From Methylococcales bacterium (GTDB taxonomy: Bacteria > Pseudomonadota > Gammaproteobacteria > Methylococcales > Methylomonadaceae), in assembly GCA_009692395.1 (NCBI GenBank), contig SHZG01000103.1, positions 1 through 8,042 of the forward strand: a DNA stretch of 8,042 bases. Reading direction: 5' to 3'. Position numbers and translations under genes: made by a program. Shown piece by piece: positions 1 to 6,090 of this stretch. Under the pieces are notes generated by a model. The model saw nothing but the letters and a program-made list of their open reading frames with translations, did not search any database and was not told the origin of the DNA. The first letter of the stretch is position 1; each line of letters starts with the position of its first letter.

Positions 1-126
1 TTTCGGACATGGATCAAACGACTCAATCGCAAGACCATTGGCTTCTCAAAACTAGAGTTGATGCACGACACCGTCATCGGTTTGCTTATCAACAAGGTCG
101 AATTCGGGCGCGATATTTATTCATAA
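1..126 (+). CDS. IS1-family transposase, C-terminal fragment
   Basis: Frame 1 is open from the window edge to TAA at 124-126 and gives 41 residues. They read like the extreme C-terminus of IS1 InsB-type transposases: a basic stretch NRKTIGFSK followed by ELMHDTVIG and LLIN, which corresponds to the RKS-LSFSKSVELHDKVIG end of IS1. The catalytic residues should lie upstream, outside the window. Its job is DNA cleavage and strand transfer at the IS ends. The family call rests on the RKT-FSK...HD-VIG pattern recalled from memory; the intactness of the full gene cannot be judged. Confidence 0.75.
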   Translation, partial: FRTWIKRLNRKTIGFSKLELMHDTVIGLLINKVEFGRDIYS

Positions 127-147
127 TTACAGATTTAACCCACTACC
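1..147 (+). mobile_element. Right end of an IS1-family insertion sequence (partial)
   Basis: The window opens inside an IS1-like transposase gene whose stop lies at 124-126. The next 21 bases probably hold the terminal inverted repeat. Read on the - strand from 147 the sequence starts GGTAGTGGGTTAAATCTG, and IS1-family ends usually begin with GG followed by a short conserved block. The outer boundary at 147 is an inference, because the left end is outside the window and the inverted repeat and target duplication cannot be matched. If it is correct, the element ends 18 bp before the CheW-like start codon. Confidence 0.6.
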
Positions 148-165
148 AATTATGGATAACATTAA

Positions 166-618
166 ATGAAAGTTCCTGCGTGGATTATGTCAATTACCGA
201 CCCTGTGTCCGTCTCTGTCGGCGAGTTTGAGTTGGTGCATATCCTAACGGATACCCCTGTCTTATTTACCGTACCCACCGCACCGCCTTATTGTCAGCAG
301 GTATTCGTTTGGCAAAACAACATCATCCCTGTGATGAATCTTGCGACTCGATTCGGTTTACCAGAACATAGTGACCATTTTATCGTCAGTATTTTCGCTT
401 ACCGTGCAGAAGAAATGGGACAAATTGAATACGGTGCATTATTTTTAACAGCTGCGCCGAGTCAAATTGAAGTGGGTAATACCCAAGCGTGTCCGCTGCC
501 TACTAATTTAATTGCGTGGACACCCTGCATCCGCTGTTGTTTTCAAGAAATGAAAACTAAAAAAGCAACGCCAATTTTAAACCTTGAACGCTTATTTGCG
601 GCTCAGAATAACCTATAA
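166..618 (+). CDS. CheW-like chemotaxis adaptor (PilI-type)
   Basis: A 150-residue protein resembling a CheW domain, the adaptor that links chemoreceptors to a CheA-type kinase in the cytoplasm. The CheW signature is visible as VPTAPPYCQQVFVW, then NNIIPVMNLATRFGL (residues about 37-65), matching the family pattern VP-APPY--GV-N-RG-++PV-DL. After it come a second beta-rich half and a C-terminal ILNLERLF, like the usual closing 'P++DL..L'. The first CheW strand before residue 15 is weak, so this is a short or divergent variant. The start at 166 is supported by an ATGA overlap: a remnant frame reading ATG GAT AAC ATT AAA ends in TGA at 167-169. There is no strong ribosome site. An internal ATG at 187 is an alternative. 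It lies 103 bp before a PilJ-type receptor gene, the pilI-pilJ order, so it probably serves a pilus or gliding chemosensory array. An IS end sits immediately upstream and may have removed its native promoter. Confidence 0.7.
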   Translation: MKVPAWIMSITDPVSVSVGEFELVHILTDTPVLFTVPTAPPYCQQVFVWQNNIIPVMNLATRFGLPEHSDHFIVSIFAYRAEEMGQIEYGALFLTAAPSQIEVGNTQACPLPTNLIAWTPCIRCCFQEMKTKKATPILNLERLFAAQNNL

Positions 619-705
619 AAACAATAGCACCACTCTGTATAAACTCGTTTAGCTCTCTTCTGTAACAACAGACAATACGCTATTCGGCACTATTATTATC
701 ATTGA

Positions 706-712
706 AAAGGAG
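706..712 (+). promoter_or_regulatory. Ribosome binding site of the chemoreceptor gene
   Basis: AAAGGAG is a near-perfect Shine-Dalgarno match, nine bases before the ATG at 722, and it fixes the start of the chemoreceptor gene. No clear terminator is seen between the CheW-like gene and this site, so co-transcription is possible. Confidence 0.7.
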
Positions 713-721
713 TACACCATA

Positions 722-2569
722 ATGAAACAGAATATAAGCCTATTTAGCCGAATGCTGCTCTGGCAGAAATTCGTTATTTTGGGGGTGCTTGCCCTCGTGT
801 TAGTAATACTCCCATTTGGTTTTTATATTATCGAAACAGAAAAGTCAGTCAACGCGGCGATATTGGAAACCAAAGGGATTCCACCCGTGCAGAATGTGTT
901 AGAGCTAGTTCGATTACTACAAAAACATCGGGGCTTATCAGCCCGTTTTTTAAGTGGTGATAAAGAAGCAGCGGCGCAACGTGAAGCAACCAAACAAGCA
1001 GCCAATCAAGCCGTTGCCACGCTAGACTCTATGATTAAAGCGATACCTAATGAAGCCATTAATAAAGATTGGGACAATATCACCCAACATTGGAAAACGC
1101 TACAAGCCCAAGTTGATAAAGGCGAAGTAACCGTACCGCAAAGTTTTCAAGAACATATTGCCGTTATCGAAGACACCCTCACGTTAAACGACAAAATTGC
1201 TGACCAATTTGGTTTAACCTTAGACCCTGAAGCAAAAACGTACTTTATGATTCAAGCGTTCGTGTATGCAAACCCTGCTTTGACAGAAACGCTCGGTAAG
1301 TTACGCGCATTAGGTTCTGGTATTTTGGTAAAAAAAGAAGCGACACCTGCGGAACTACAACGTTTATCAGGTTTAACTGACCTCGCGGCTTCACAACAAA
1401 AAGTGGCATTGGCTGCGTTAGAAAAAGTCTTTGCTCTTGATCCAAGCATTCAAACAGAACTCGAAGGCTTAACAAAAATCGCCGCTGAAAACTACACAAC
1501 CGCCATCGAATTAGTGCGAAAAGAAATATTAACTACACCTCAATTGACTTACGCAGCAAGCGATTACTTTGATATTTATACCAAAACCATCGACAGTTAC
1601 TCTAAACGTAACGAACAAGGGATGAAGTTATTAGGCACGTTGTTGACTGATAAGGCACAAAAGTTACGGCAAAAAGAGCTGTACATCAGTTTTGGTTTAT
1701 TGGCATTAATATTAATCGGCACGGCATTCACTTTTTATATTATTCGCAGTATTACCAATCCACTGGGTCGATTAGTAGATGTTATGCAGAAGCTGGCAGG
1801 CGGCGATAACACTATCCGTGTTAATCCTGAAACCTTTGACGAATTAGGTTTAATGGGGCGGCAGTTTGACATGATGGTTGACCAACGCGAATTAGTTAGT
1901 GCGGGTATTCAAAAAGAAAACGAAACCTTAAACACCTCAATTATTAACTTACTGCAAGCGGTGGCAAAACTATCGCAAAAAGACCTTACCGCTAAAGTAC
2001 CTGTTTCCGAAGACGTCACAGGTCTGATTGCCGATGCGTTAAACTTACTTGCCGATGAAACAGCCAAAGTTTTGAATAGGGTTGTGCAGCTTGCGGGTAA
2101 CGTAGCGAATGTATCACAACAAGTAAAAACCCAATCAGACAACGTTATTCAGGTAGCGTTAGAAGAAAAACGTGAAGTAGAACAATCTAACATCGAACTT
2201 AACAGCGCGTCTGAAGCAATGCTAGAAGTAGCGCGCCTCGCTGTTTCTTGTAACGAAGCGGCAGAACGCGCCATTAAAAATACCGACAAAGCACAAGAGA
2301 CTGTACTAGACCCCGTGCAGGGCATCACCACCATTCGTGACACCATCCGCGAAACAGAAAAACGGATGAAACGACTCGGTGAACGTTCGCAAGAAATTGG
2401 CAGCGTTGTAACCTTGATTAACAACATCGCTGAACGTACCCACATTCTCGCACTTAACGCGTCTATGCACGCGGCATCAGCGGGTGAGGCAGGTCGTGGT
2501 TTCGCGGTTGTTGCCAACGAAGTACAGCGACTGGTAGAAACAGCCGATACGGTTATCACCATGAACTAA
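722..2569 (+). CDS. PilJ-type methyl-accepting chemotaxis protein, prematurely terminated
   Basis: Encodes 615 residues of a chemoreceptor. In order: first membrane helix about 16-37; a long periplasmic helical sensor domain (about 40-318) with a nitrate-sensor-like LLQKHRGLSARFLSG and later GLTLDPEAKTY; second membrane helix about 320-341; HAMP domain about 340-392 (ITNPLGRLVDVM); a second HAMP-like segment about 400-450 (LSQKDLTAKVPVSEDVTG), typical of PilJ receptors; then the signalling hairpin. The hairpin tip at 567-604 reads NNIAERTHILALNASMHAAS then AGEAGRGFAVVANEVQRL, the PilJ-like variant of the kinase-control tip. After EVQRL the sequence jumps to VETADTVITMN and stops at TAA 2567-2569. 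Compared with PilJ, about 19 residues between EVQRL and the ETADT block are missing, and the rest of the returning helix lies beyond the stop in the same frame. The truncated product would lack most of the C-terminal signalling helix and is probably non-functional. The gene with its tail would encode about 715 residues. Confidence 0.85.
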   Translation: MKQNISLFSRMLLWQKFVILGVLALVLVILPFGFYIIETEKSVNAAILETKGIPPVQNVLELVRLLQKHRGLSARFLSGDKEAAAQREATKQAANQAVATLDSMIKAIPNEAINKDWDNITQHWKTLQAQVDKGEVTVPQSFQEHIAVIEDTLTLNDKIADQFGLTLDPEAKTYFMIQAFVYANPALTETLGKLRALGSGILVKKEATPAELQRLSGLTDLAASQQKVALAALEKVFALDPSIQTELEGLTKIAAENYTTAIELVRKEILTTPQLTYAASDYFDIYTKTIDSYSKRNEQGMKLLGTLLTDKAQKLRQKELYISFGLLALILIGTAFTFYIIRSITNPLGRLVDVMQKLAGGDNTIRVNPETFDELGLMGRQFDMMVDQRELVSAGIQKENETLNTSIINLLQAVAKLSQKDLTAKVPVSEDVTGLIADALNLLADETAKVLNRVVQLAGNVANVSQQVKTQSDNVIQVALEEKREVEQSNIELNSASEAMLEVARLAVSCNEAAERAIKNTDKAQETVLDPVQGITTIRDTIRETEKRMKRLGERSQEIGSVVTLINNIAERTHILALNASMHAASAGEAGRGFAVVANEVQRLVETADTVITMN

Positions 2570-2872
2570 GCGATTGGGCAGGTTGTCAGAGGAACAGATT
2601 TGGCACAACAAGCGGGTAATGAAATGCGCATCACGCGTGATACGACAGCGGATCTGGTACTGTTGGTACAACGTATCGCCGCTGACTCTAACGCGCAAGT
2701 AGTCGCCACGCAAAGTTTACAAAGACGTGCGGTGGAAATTAGTAAAAGTACCGAAGAAACCTTTGAGAAATTACAAGCACAAGGACTACAAACTGAACAG
2801 TTGGTGGGATTATCTAACGACTTAGTACAATCAGTTGGGGTATTCACACTGCCACAACCCAAAGTGGCGTAA
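2570..2872 (+). pseudogene. C-terminal remnant of the PilJ-type chemoreceptor
   Basis: Directly after the TAA, in the same frame as the upstream gene, the sequence continues as AIGQVVRGTDLAQQAGNEM and then a heptad-rich helix ending VGVFTLPQPKVA at TAA 2870-2872. PilJ receptors continue in this way after the ETADT-T-M block and end with a similar F-LP tail. The block is therefore the missing C-terminal signalling helix, cut off by one stop codon. A separate start at ATG 2600 could give 90 residues, but it has no evident ribosome site and no reason to be an independent gene. The missing sense codon could have been CAA, AAA or GAA, one base from TAA. Readthrough or a sequencing error would restore one protein. 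Confidence 0.85.
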
Positions 2873-2879
2873 GCAGAGT

Positions 2880-2960
2880 AAAATGATACCGTTCGTGGTG
2901 AGCTTGTCGAACCACATTCACACTTCGACAGGCTCAGTGCGAACGGTTTTTAATCATTTT
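2880..2960. repeat. Dispersed palindromic repeat, copy 1 (full length)
   Basis: An 81-bp imperfect palindrome. The left arm runs AAAATGATACCGTTCG then TGGTGAGCTTGTCGAA. The right arm runs TTCGACAGGCTCAGTG then CGAACGG, TTTTTAA and TCATTTT. The two arms are reverse complements apart from a few mismatches, with the loop about CCACATTCACAC. A shorter copy lies at 4785-4848. The core (CGTTCG...GAGC...TTCGACA-GCTC...CGAACGG) is a type of REP-like element seen in many proteobacteria, from memory. It begins seven bases after the chemoreceptor remnant stop and forms a hairpin followed by TTTTT, so it may also act as a terminator. Confidence 0.85.
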
Positions 2961-2985
2961 ATTGACGGTTGACTATATTCAAATC

Positions 2986-3017
2986 AAGCTGGGCAAGCAA
3001 ACTTGCCCAGCTTTTTT
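2986..3017 (+). terminator. Intrinsic terminator between the chemoreceptor and purM
   Basis: A perfect 12-bp stem, AAGCTGGGCAAG (2986-2997) with CTTGCCCAGCTT (3002-3013), a 4-base loop CAAA, and a run of six T ending at 3017. The T-run gives best polarity for + strand transcripts coming from the chemoreceptor. It lies nine bases beyond the purM stop and could also end purM transcripts, although the U-run on that strand is poor. Confidence 0.85.
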
Positions 3018-3025
3018 ACTCAAAC

Positions 3026-4063
3026 TTACAAATAATTCACCTGTGGCTTACCATCGGCTGCCAATAACTCACCTAAAGTAAAAACCGTTTCACCCAGTTT
3101 AGTCAGCATATCCAATGTCGCTTGTTCATCTTCTGCGGCGACACAAATAATCATCCCCACACCGCAATTAAACGTCGTCAACATATCGGCTAATGCCACA
3201 TTACCTTGTTGTTGCAACCAGTTGAACACAGCGGGAAATTCCCACGCCTGTAAATTAATGTTGGCATCAATGCCTTCGGGCAATACACGCGGTAAATTTT
3301 CTGTTAAACCGCCTCCTGTAATATGCGCTAAGGCATGGACGGGGACTTTATCCAGTAGAGCTAACAACGATTTGACATAAATAGTCGTCGGTTTCAACAA
3401 GGCTTCACCTAACGTTGACTCACCGAATGGGTCACTTAATGACGCGTTGCTATGCGTAATAATTTTGCGTATCAACGCATAACCATTGGAATGTGGCCCT
3501 GAAGAAGCCATGCCAATTAATTTATCACCGACTTGCACTTTGCTACCGTCTAGCACTTTAGATTTTTCGACGATACCGACACAAAATCCCGCTAAATCGT
3601 ATTCACCATCAGCATACATACCTGGCATTTCAGCGGTTTCACCGCCGACTAACGCCGCACCTGCTAACATACAGCCTTTGCCTATGCCCTCTATTACGGC
3701 GGCAGCGGTATCGACATCTAACTTACCTGTGGCAAAATAATCCAGAAAAAATAACGGCTCAGCACCTTGGACGATAATATCGTTGACACACATCGCCACG
3801 AGATCAATGCCCACCGTGTTATGGATATTTAAATCAATCGCTAATTTTAATTTAGTGCCGACACCGTCCGTGCCTGATACTAAAATCGGCTGTGAATAAC
3901 GGTCTAACGGCAATTCAAACATCGAACCGAAACCCCCTAAGCCTGCCATTACCCCCGCTGTACGCGTTGCGGCCGCAATCGGTTTGATGCGTTCAACTAA
4001 TTCATTCCCTGCTGCAATATCAACACCAGCACTTTTATAATTCAAACTTTCTACCATTTTCAC
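3026..4063 (-). CDS. purM: Phosphoribosylformylglycinamidine cyclo-ligase (AIR synthetase)
   Basis: PurM makes aminoimidazole ribonucleotide from FGAM with ATP, step five of purine synthesis, in the cytoplasm. The 345-residue length equals that of E. coli PurM. Family motifs are all present and in order: YKSAGVDIAAGNELV, GGFGSMFELP, LVSGTDGVGTKLKLAI (nucleotide-binding region), VGIDLVAMCVNDI, GAEPLFFLDYFATG, LVGGETAEMPGMY, SSGPHSNGYALIRK and HITGGGLTENLPRVLP. The longest reading starts at GTG 4061-4063. An ATG two codons later at 4055-4057 is an equally good start and has better spacing (9 nt) from AGAGA, so the protein may be 343 residues. Many gammaproteobacteria have purN directly after purM; here the gene stands alone and ends at a hairpin. 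It is an ordinary housekeeping gene, intact, and marks the core chromosome between more variable blocks. Confidence 0.97.
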   Translation of the reverse strand: MKMVESLNYKSAGVDIAAGNELVERIKPIAAATRTAGVMAGLGGFGSMFELPLDRYSQPILVSGTDGVGTKLKLAIDLNIHNTVGIDLVAMCVNDIIVQGAEPLFFLDYFATGKLDVDTAAAVIEGIGKGCMLAGAALVGGETAEMPGMYADGEYDLAGFCVGIVEKSKVLDGSKVQVGDKLIGMASSGPHSNGYALIRKIITHSNASLSDPFGESTLGEALLKPTTIYVKSLLALLDKVPVHALAHITGGGLTENLPRVLPEGIDANINLQAWEFPAVFNWLQQQGNVALADMLTTFNCGVGMIICVAAEDEQATLDMLTKLGETVFTLGELLAADGKPQVNYL

Positions 4064-4085
4064 GCATCTCTTTTAAACAATATTG

Positions 4086-4098
4086 TGGCGATATTGTA
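4086..4098 (-). promoter_or_regulatory. Possible purM promoter (-10 element)
   Basis: On the - strand TACAAT (4098-4093) is a good -10 match, placing a start near 4086 and a leader of about 25 nt to purM. No convincing -35 is seen at the right spacing. The repeat ATATTGT occurs at 4080-4086 and 4091-4097, one helical turn apart, and could be a small operator. Weak evidence only. Confidence 0.3.
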
Positions 4099-4171
4099 CA
4101 AGACCTGCGCGGTTTTGTGCGACCGATAAACAGCTTAGTTTTTTTTGGGTTAAAATCAATGCACGAATCAG

Positions 4172-4200
4172 TTGAATTTCAGTGCAAAAATAATTAAAGT
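4172..4200 (+). promoter_or_regulatory. Possible promoter of the small exported protein gene
   Basis: TTGAAT (4172-4177), a 17-bp spacer and TAAAGT (4195-4200) each match four of six consensus bases. A start near 4207 would give a leader of about 58 nt. The rest of the 200-bp divergent region is AT-rich and shows no other clear element. Confidence 0.3.
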
Positions 4201-4264
4201 GGCGGCGGCTGATAGTGAATAGCTTTTAATTATTAACAACATAAAGCACTCTGCGAGGAATAAA

Positions 4265-4753
4265 ATGAACATAAAAAAAATGCTGAAAACGGTACTATTT
4301 ACTGCGGTAATAGTGGCGAATGGTGCGGTTTTCGCCTACAGTCCTGACGAATTAAAAAAAGAATGTCACAAACCAAAATTTACCGACTTTACGCTGACTG
4401 AGTATAAAGCCCCTAAAAATATTGAAACTGCACCTGAGTCAGAATTTAGTTTTAGAGCATCCGCGTTTGCCAATCCAACAAGCATTAAACTCACCATAAA
4501 AGGTCAAAAAATCCCCTTTACCTTGGAAAGCACCAGCAGTTTTCATCAAGTCAACGCAAAACTACCCGCAGAATACACGGGTAAATATGTCAGACTGAAT
4601 GTGACAGCTGCCGTGCTTGATGGAACTTGTCACGAAGAAATGGGCTGGTTACTTAAAATCACCGATAAAAAACCCGTAGAAACTGCACCCGATGCTACTG
4701 AACAAGCTCCAGTTGCTGAACCAGCCCAAGCTAACCCTGAACCTGTCAAATAA
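4265..4753 (+). CDS. Small exported protein of unknown function
   Basis: A 162-residue protein that I do not recognise. It starts with a classic Sec signal peptide: basic MNIKKMLK, hydrophobic TVLFTAVIVANGAV, and an A-x-A-like site VFA before Tyr25. The mature part begins SPDELKKECHKP and holds a beta-rich stretch of about 100 residues. It contains just two cysteines, Cys34 near its start and Cys122 (DGTCHEEMGW) near the end of the domain, well placed for a disulfide in the periplasm. The last 30 residues are rich in Pro, Ala and Glu, probably a flexible tail. AGGA at 4256-4259 is a good ribosome site before the ATG. The gene is divergent from purM, is not obviously in an operon, and is followed by a palindromic repeat. 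A small Ig-like periplasmic domain is a reasonable guess from the strand pattern, but no function can be given. Confidence 0.8.
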   Translation: MNIKKMLKTVLFTAVIVANGAVFAYSPDELKKECHKPKFTDFTLTEYKAPKNIETAPESEFSFRASAFANPTSIKLTIKGQKIPFTLESTSSFHQVNAKLPAEYTGKYVRLNVTAAVLDGTCHEEMGWLLKITDKKPVETAPDATEQAPVAEPAQANPEPVK

Positions 4754-4784
4754 GTGACCGATTAAGCTATAGCTAACGCACAAT

Positions 4785-4848
4785 AAAATGATACCGTTCG
4801 TGGTGAGCCATTCGACAAGCTCAGTGCGAACGGTTTTGTAATCATTTT
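4785..4848. repeat. Dispersed palindromic repeat, copy 2 (shortened)
   Basis: A 64-bp version of the element at 2880-2960. The first 24 bases are identical to copy 1 (up to GTGGTGAGC), and the end is again TCAGTGCGAACGGTTTT then TAATCATTTT. The internal left arm TTGTCGAA and the loop of copy 1 are missing, leaving GAGCCATTCGACAAGCTC. Similarity continues a few bases outside (TTATT then ACGG) up to the stop codon of the endonuclease gene at 4858. It lies between two convergent genes, as copy 1 does, and can form a hairpin followed by TTTT. Confidence 0.85.
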
Positions 4849-4857
4849 ATTAACGGC

Positions 4858-5751
4858 TTATATTTCCATCGGTGACAGCTCAATAGGCGTACTGACATCC
4901 AATAATTGCGTATCAAACTTTAGACTGACTCCCTTAATTCTTGAACTTGCCGTGTGTAAGCGCATAGAAATTACCCAGCCATTAGAAAAACGGACATGAA
5001 TATAGCTATTACCTACCTGCATTGCTTTTAATGACTGTACAGGTGGCATGGCAGCAAATTCATGAATATCTATTTTGTCACTGTAGACCATAATTTTATG
5101 ATAATCCGTCATACCCACAATAAAACTAAAAAATTGCTGTGCATAAGGGTGTTGAGCAACGTGTAGATTTAAAAAATCTGTGACCAGCTGACACATCGGC
5201 GCGTATAACTGCGTATCAATAAAATCTGCTTGAATCACCTTTAACTCAGAAAATTCGACCGCGCCATTTTTTAGCTGTGCCGCACTGCTTAAAAAAGCAT
5301 CGGTTATTTTTTTATACTCAGCGCGGTACTGTATATCCTCTAGCGAATTTTTTACAAACCCGCCCTGCGTCGCCGTTGCCGTTGGTCGTTGATGTTTTAA
5401 GGCAGTGTGATTATGTTTAACCGATAAATTGACAATTTTACCTGCAATAACCAGCCGTATATCAGTGACATCGCCTTTTTTTGCCGCATCATCATTTAAA
5501 CGTTCCAGCGTTATCTTGCCTGAATTAATCGTATGCTTGCTTACTAACCATGTAAAAATAGTCTCCGCACTGTCGATAAAATGCGTTTGTTGCGGTTCAG
5601 CAAGCGCAGTAAACTTCACGCTGTCGCGTTGTTGATCGGCTAACGTACCGCCTAATAAGACGAGATTAGGGATTTTTTTAATTAACATACTAACAATGGC
5701 AAATTCCAACGCCCTGCCATTTCTATCAGAAATATTTTCTGCCATCGTCAT
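4858..5751 (-). CDS. HaeIII-family type II restriction endonuclease (predicted GGCC)
   Basis: A 297-residue protein predicted to cut unmethylated GGCC. It begins ENISDRNGRALEFAIVS, like the N-terminus of HaeIII-family enzymes. The likely catalytic region is GDVTDIRL (93-100) followed by LSVKHNHTALKHQR (109-122), where Asp97 and Lys112 fit a PD-(D/E)XK-type site with the S-x-KHN-x-A-KH-R signature of the HaeIII group. The C-terminal half (about 195-297) is probably DNA-binding and dimerisation sequence. The length is close to HaeIII. The start codon overlaps the controller stop by ATGA (5751-5748), so translation is coupled. GGTGA at 5756-5752 is better spaced for the second Met at 5745-5743, which would give 295 residues. 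The adjacent HaeIII-like methyltransferase strongly supports the assignment. No truncation is seen. The pairing and specificity are inferred from family resemblance, not tested. Confidence 0.88.
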   Translation of the reverse strand: MTMAENISDRNGRALEFAIVSMLIKKIPNLVLLGGTLADQQRDSVKFTALAEPQQTHFIDSAETIFTWLVSKHTINSGKITLERLNDDAAKKGDVTDIRLVIAGKIVNLSVKHNHTALKHQRPTATATQGGFVKNSLEDIQYRAEYKKITDAFLSSAAQLKNGAVEFSELKVIQADFIDTQLYAPMCQLVTDFLNLHVAQHPYAQQFFSFIVGMTDYHKIMVYSDKIDIHEFAAMPPVQSLKAMQVGNSYIHVRFSNGWVISMRLHTASSRIKGVSLKFDTQLLDVSTPIELSPMEI

Positions 5752-5960
5752 TCACCAAAAAAAGTGGAAATTGTGCAGCCCAAAGCAATGGCGAGCTTGT
5801 TAATATTTTCCAGCGAAACATTGCGTTGACCACGCTCCAAAGAGCCAATATAAGTGCGATGCAAGCCAGATAAATCAGCCAATTTCTCTTGAGAAATGCC
5901 TCGTTCTGCGCGTAGTTTTTTAACGGTACAACCGAATTTAAGTTTTATATTTTCGTCCAT
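5748..5960 (-). CDS. Restriction-modification controller (C) protein, Xre-type HTH
   Basis: A 70-residue single-domain HTH protein. Helix-turn-helix: SQEKLADLSG (23-32), turn, recognition helix HRTYIGSLERGQRN (34-47), then helices SLENINKLAIALG. The RTYI..-ER-RN pattern is that of C proteins such as C.AhdI and C.Esp1396I, which bind as dimers to tandem C-boxes. They activate and then repress their own promoter, which delays endonuclease synthesis when the system enters a new host. Its gene is directly upstream of and ATGA-overlapping with the endonuclease, and a tandem C-box lies 24 bp before its ATG. There is no Shine-Dalgarno sequence before the ATG at 5960, which fits the leaderless or near-leaderless C transcripts known from this group. 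Confidence 0.9.
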   Translation of the reverse strand: MDENIKLKFGCTVKKLRAERGISQEKLADLSGLHRTYIGSLERGQRNVSLENINKLAIALGCTISTFFGE

Positions 5961-5966
5961 CAGGTC

Positions 5967-6012
5967 AATATGACTTTTTGGATACTATAAGTCTACAGAC
6001 TATAAGTAACAA
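5967..6012 (-). promoter_or_regulatory. Promoter(s) of the C-endonuclease operon
   Basis: Two overlapping possibilities. (a) TTGTTA (6012-6007), exactly 17 bp, TATAGT (5989-5984): a good sigma-70 promoter with both C-boxes inside it, so C binding would repress it. (b) TAGACT (5995-5990), 17 bp, CATATT (5972-5967): a weak promoter with the C-boxes over and upstream of its -35, which C could activate. Its predicted start at about 5960 is the A of the C start codon, a leaderless transcript. Layout (b) matches described C systems better; (a) has the better consensus. Confidence 0.55.
5984..6007 (-). promoter_or_regulatory. Tandem C-box operator
   Basis: On the - strand two near-identical boxes read ACTTATAGTC (6007-5998) and GACTTATAGT (5993-5984), joined by TGTA. 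The shared 9-mer ACTTATAGT is repeated at a 15-bp offset. This is the described C-box pattern (GACTTATAGTC with a TGT-type spacer) for controller proteins, recalled from memory. It lies 24 bp upstream of the C gene and 83 bp upstream of the divergent methyltransferase gene. Confidence 0.85.
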
Positions 6013-6019
6013 TTTTTTG

Positions 6020-6028
6020 TGGTACAAT
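6020..6028 (+). promoter_or_regulatory. Extended -10 promoter of the methyltransferase gene
   Basis: TGGTACAAT is an extended -10 (TGn followed by TACAAT). The -35 position (about 6000-6005) has poor consensus and falls inside the distal C-box, so C protein may block this promoter. A start near 6035 gives a leader of about 56 nt. No Shine-Dalgarno sequence is visible before ATG 6091; the leader is AT-rich. Confidence 0.5.
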
Positions 6029-6090
6029 GAAACGCTTTACACTAAAACGGTTGTGCAACACAGCCACATTACGGCGATTAATAAATTTTT

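Noticed and set aside
9..230. Open frame of 73 codons across the IS1 end and the start of the CheW-like gene
   Set aside because: It runs out of frame over the transposase tail, which matches IS1 in another frame, and crosses the IS boundary; it has no family resemblance.
2149..2562. 137-codon open frame antisense to the chemoreceptor
   Set aside because: Ser/Ala/Arg-rich shadow of the coiled-coil coding sequence; the sense strand clearly encodes the receptor.
2567..2569. TAA as programmed readthrough or selenocysteine-like recoding
   Set aside because: TAA is the least leaky stop, no recoding hairpin is evident right after it, and the neighbouring deletion points to gene decay; not excluded but not supported.
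2600..2872. Independent 90-residue protein starting at ATG 2600
   Set aside because: It continues the chemoreceptor frame and aligns with its C-terminal helix; the in-frame sequence before the ATG is receptor-like too.
3486..3740. 84-codon open frame on the + strand inside purM
   Set aside because: Antisense shadow of a clearly conserved purM.
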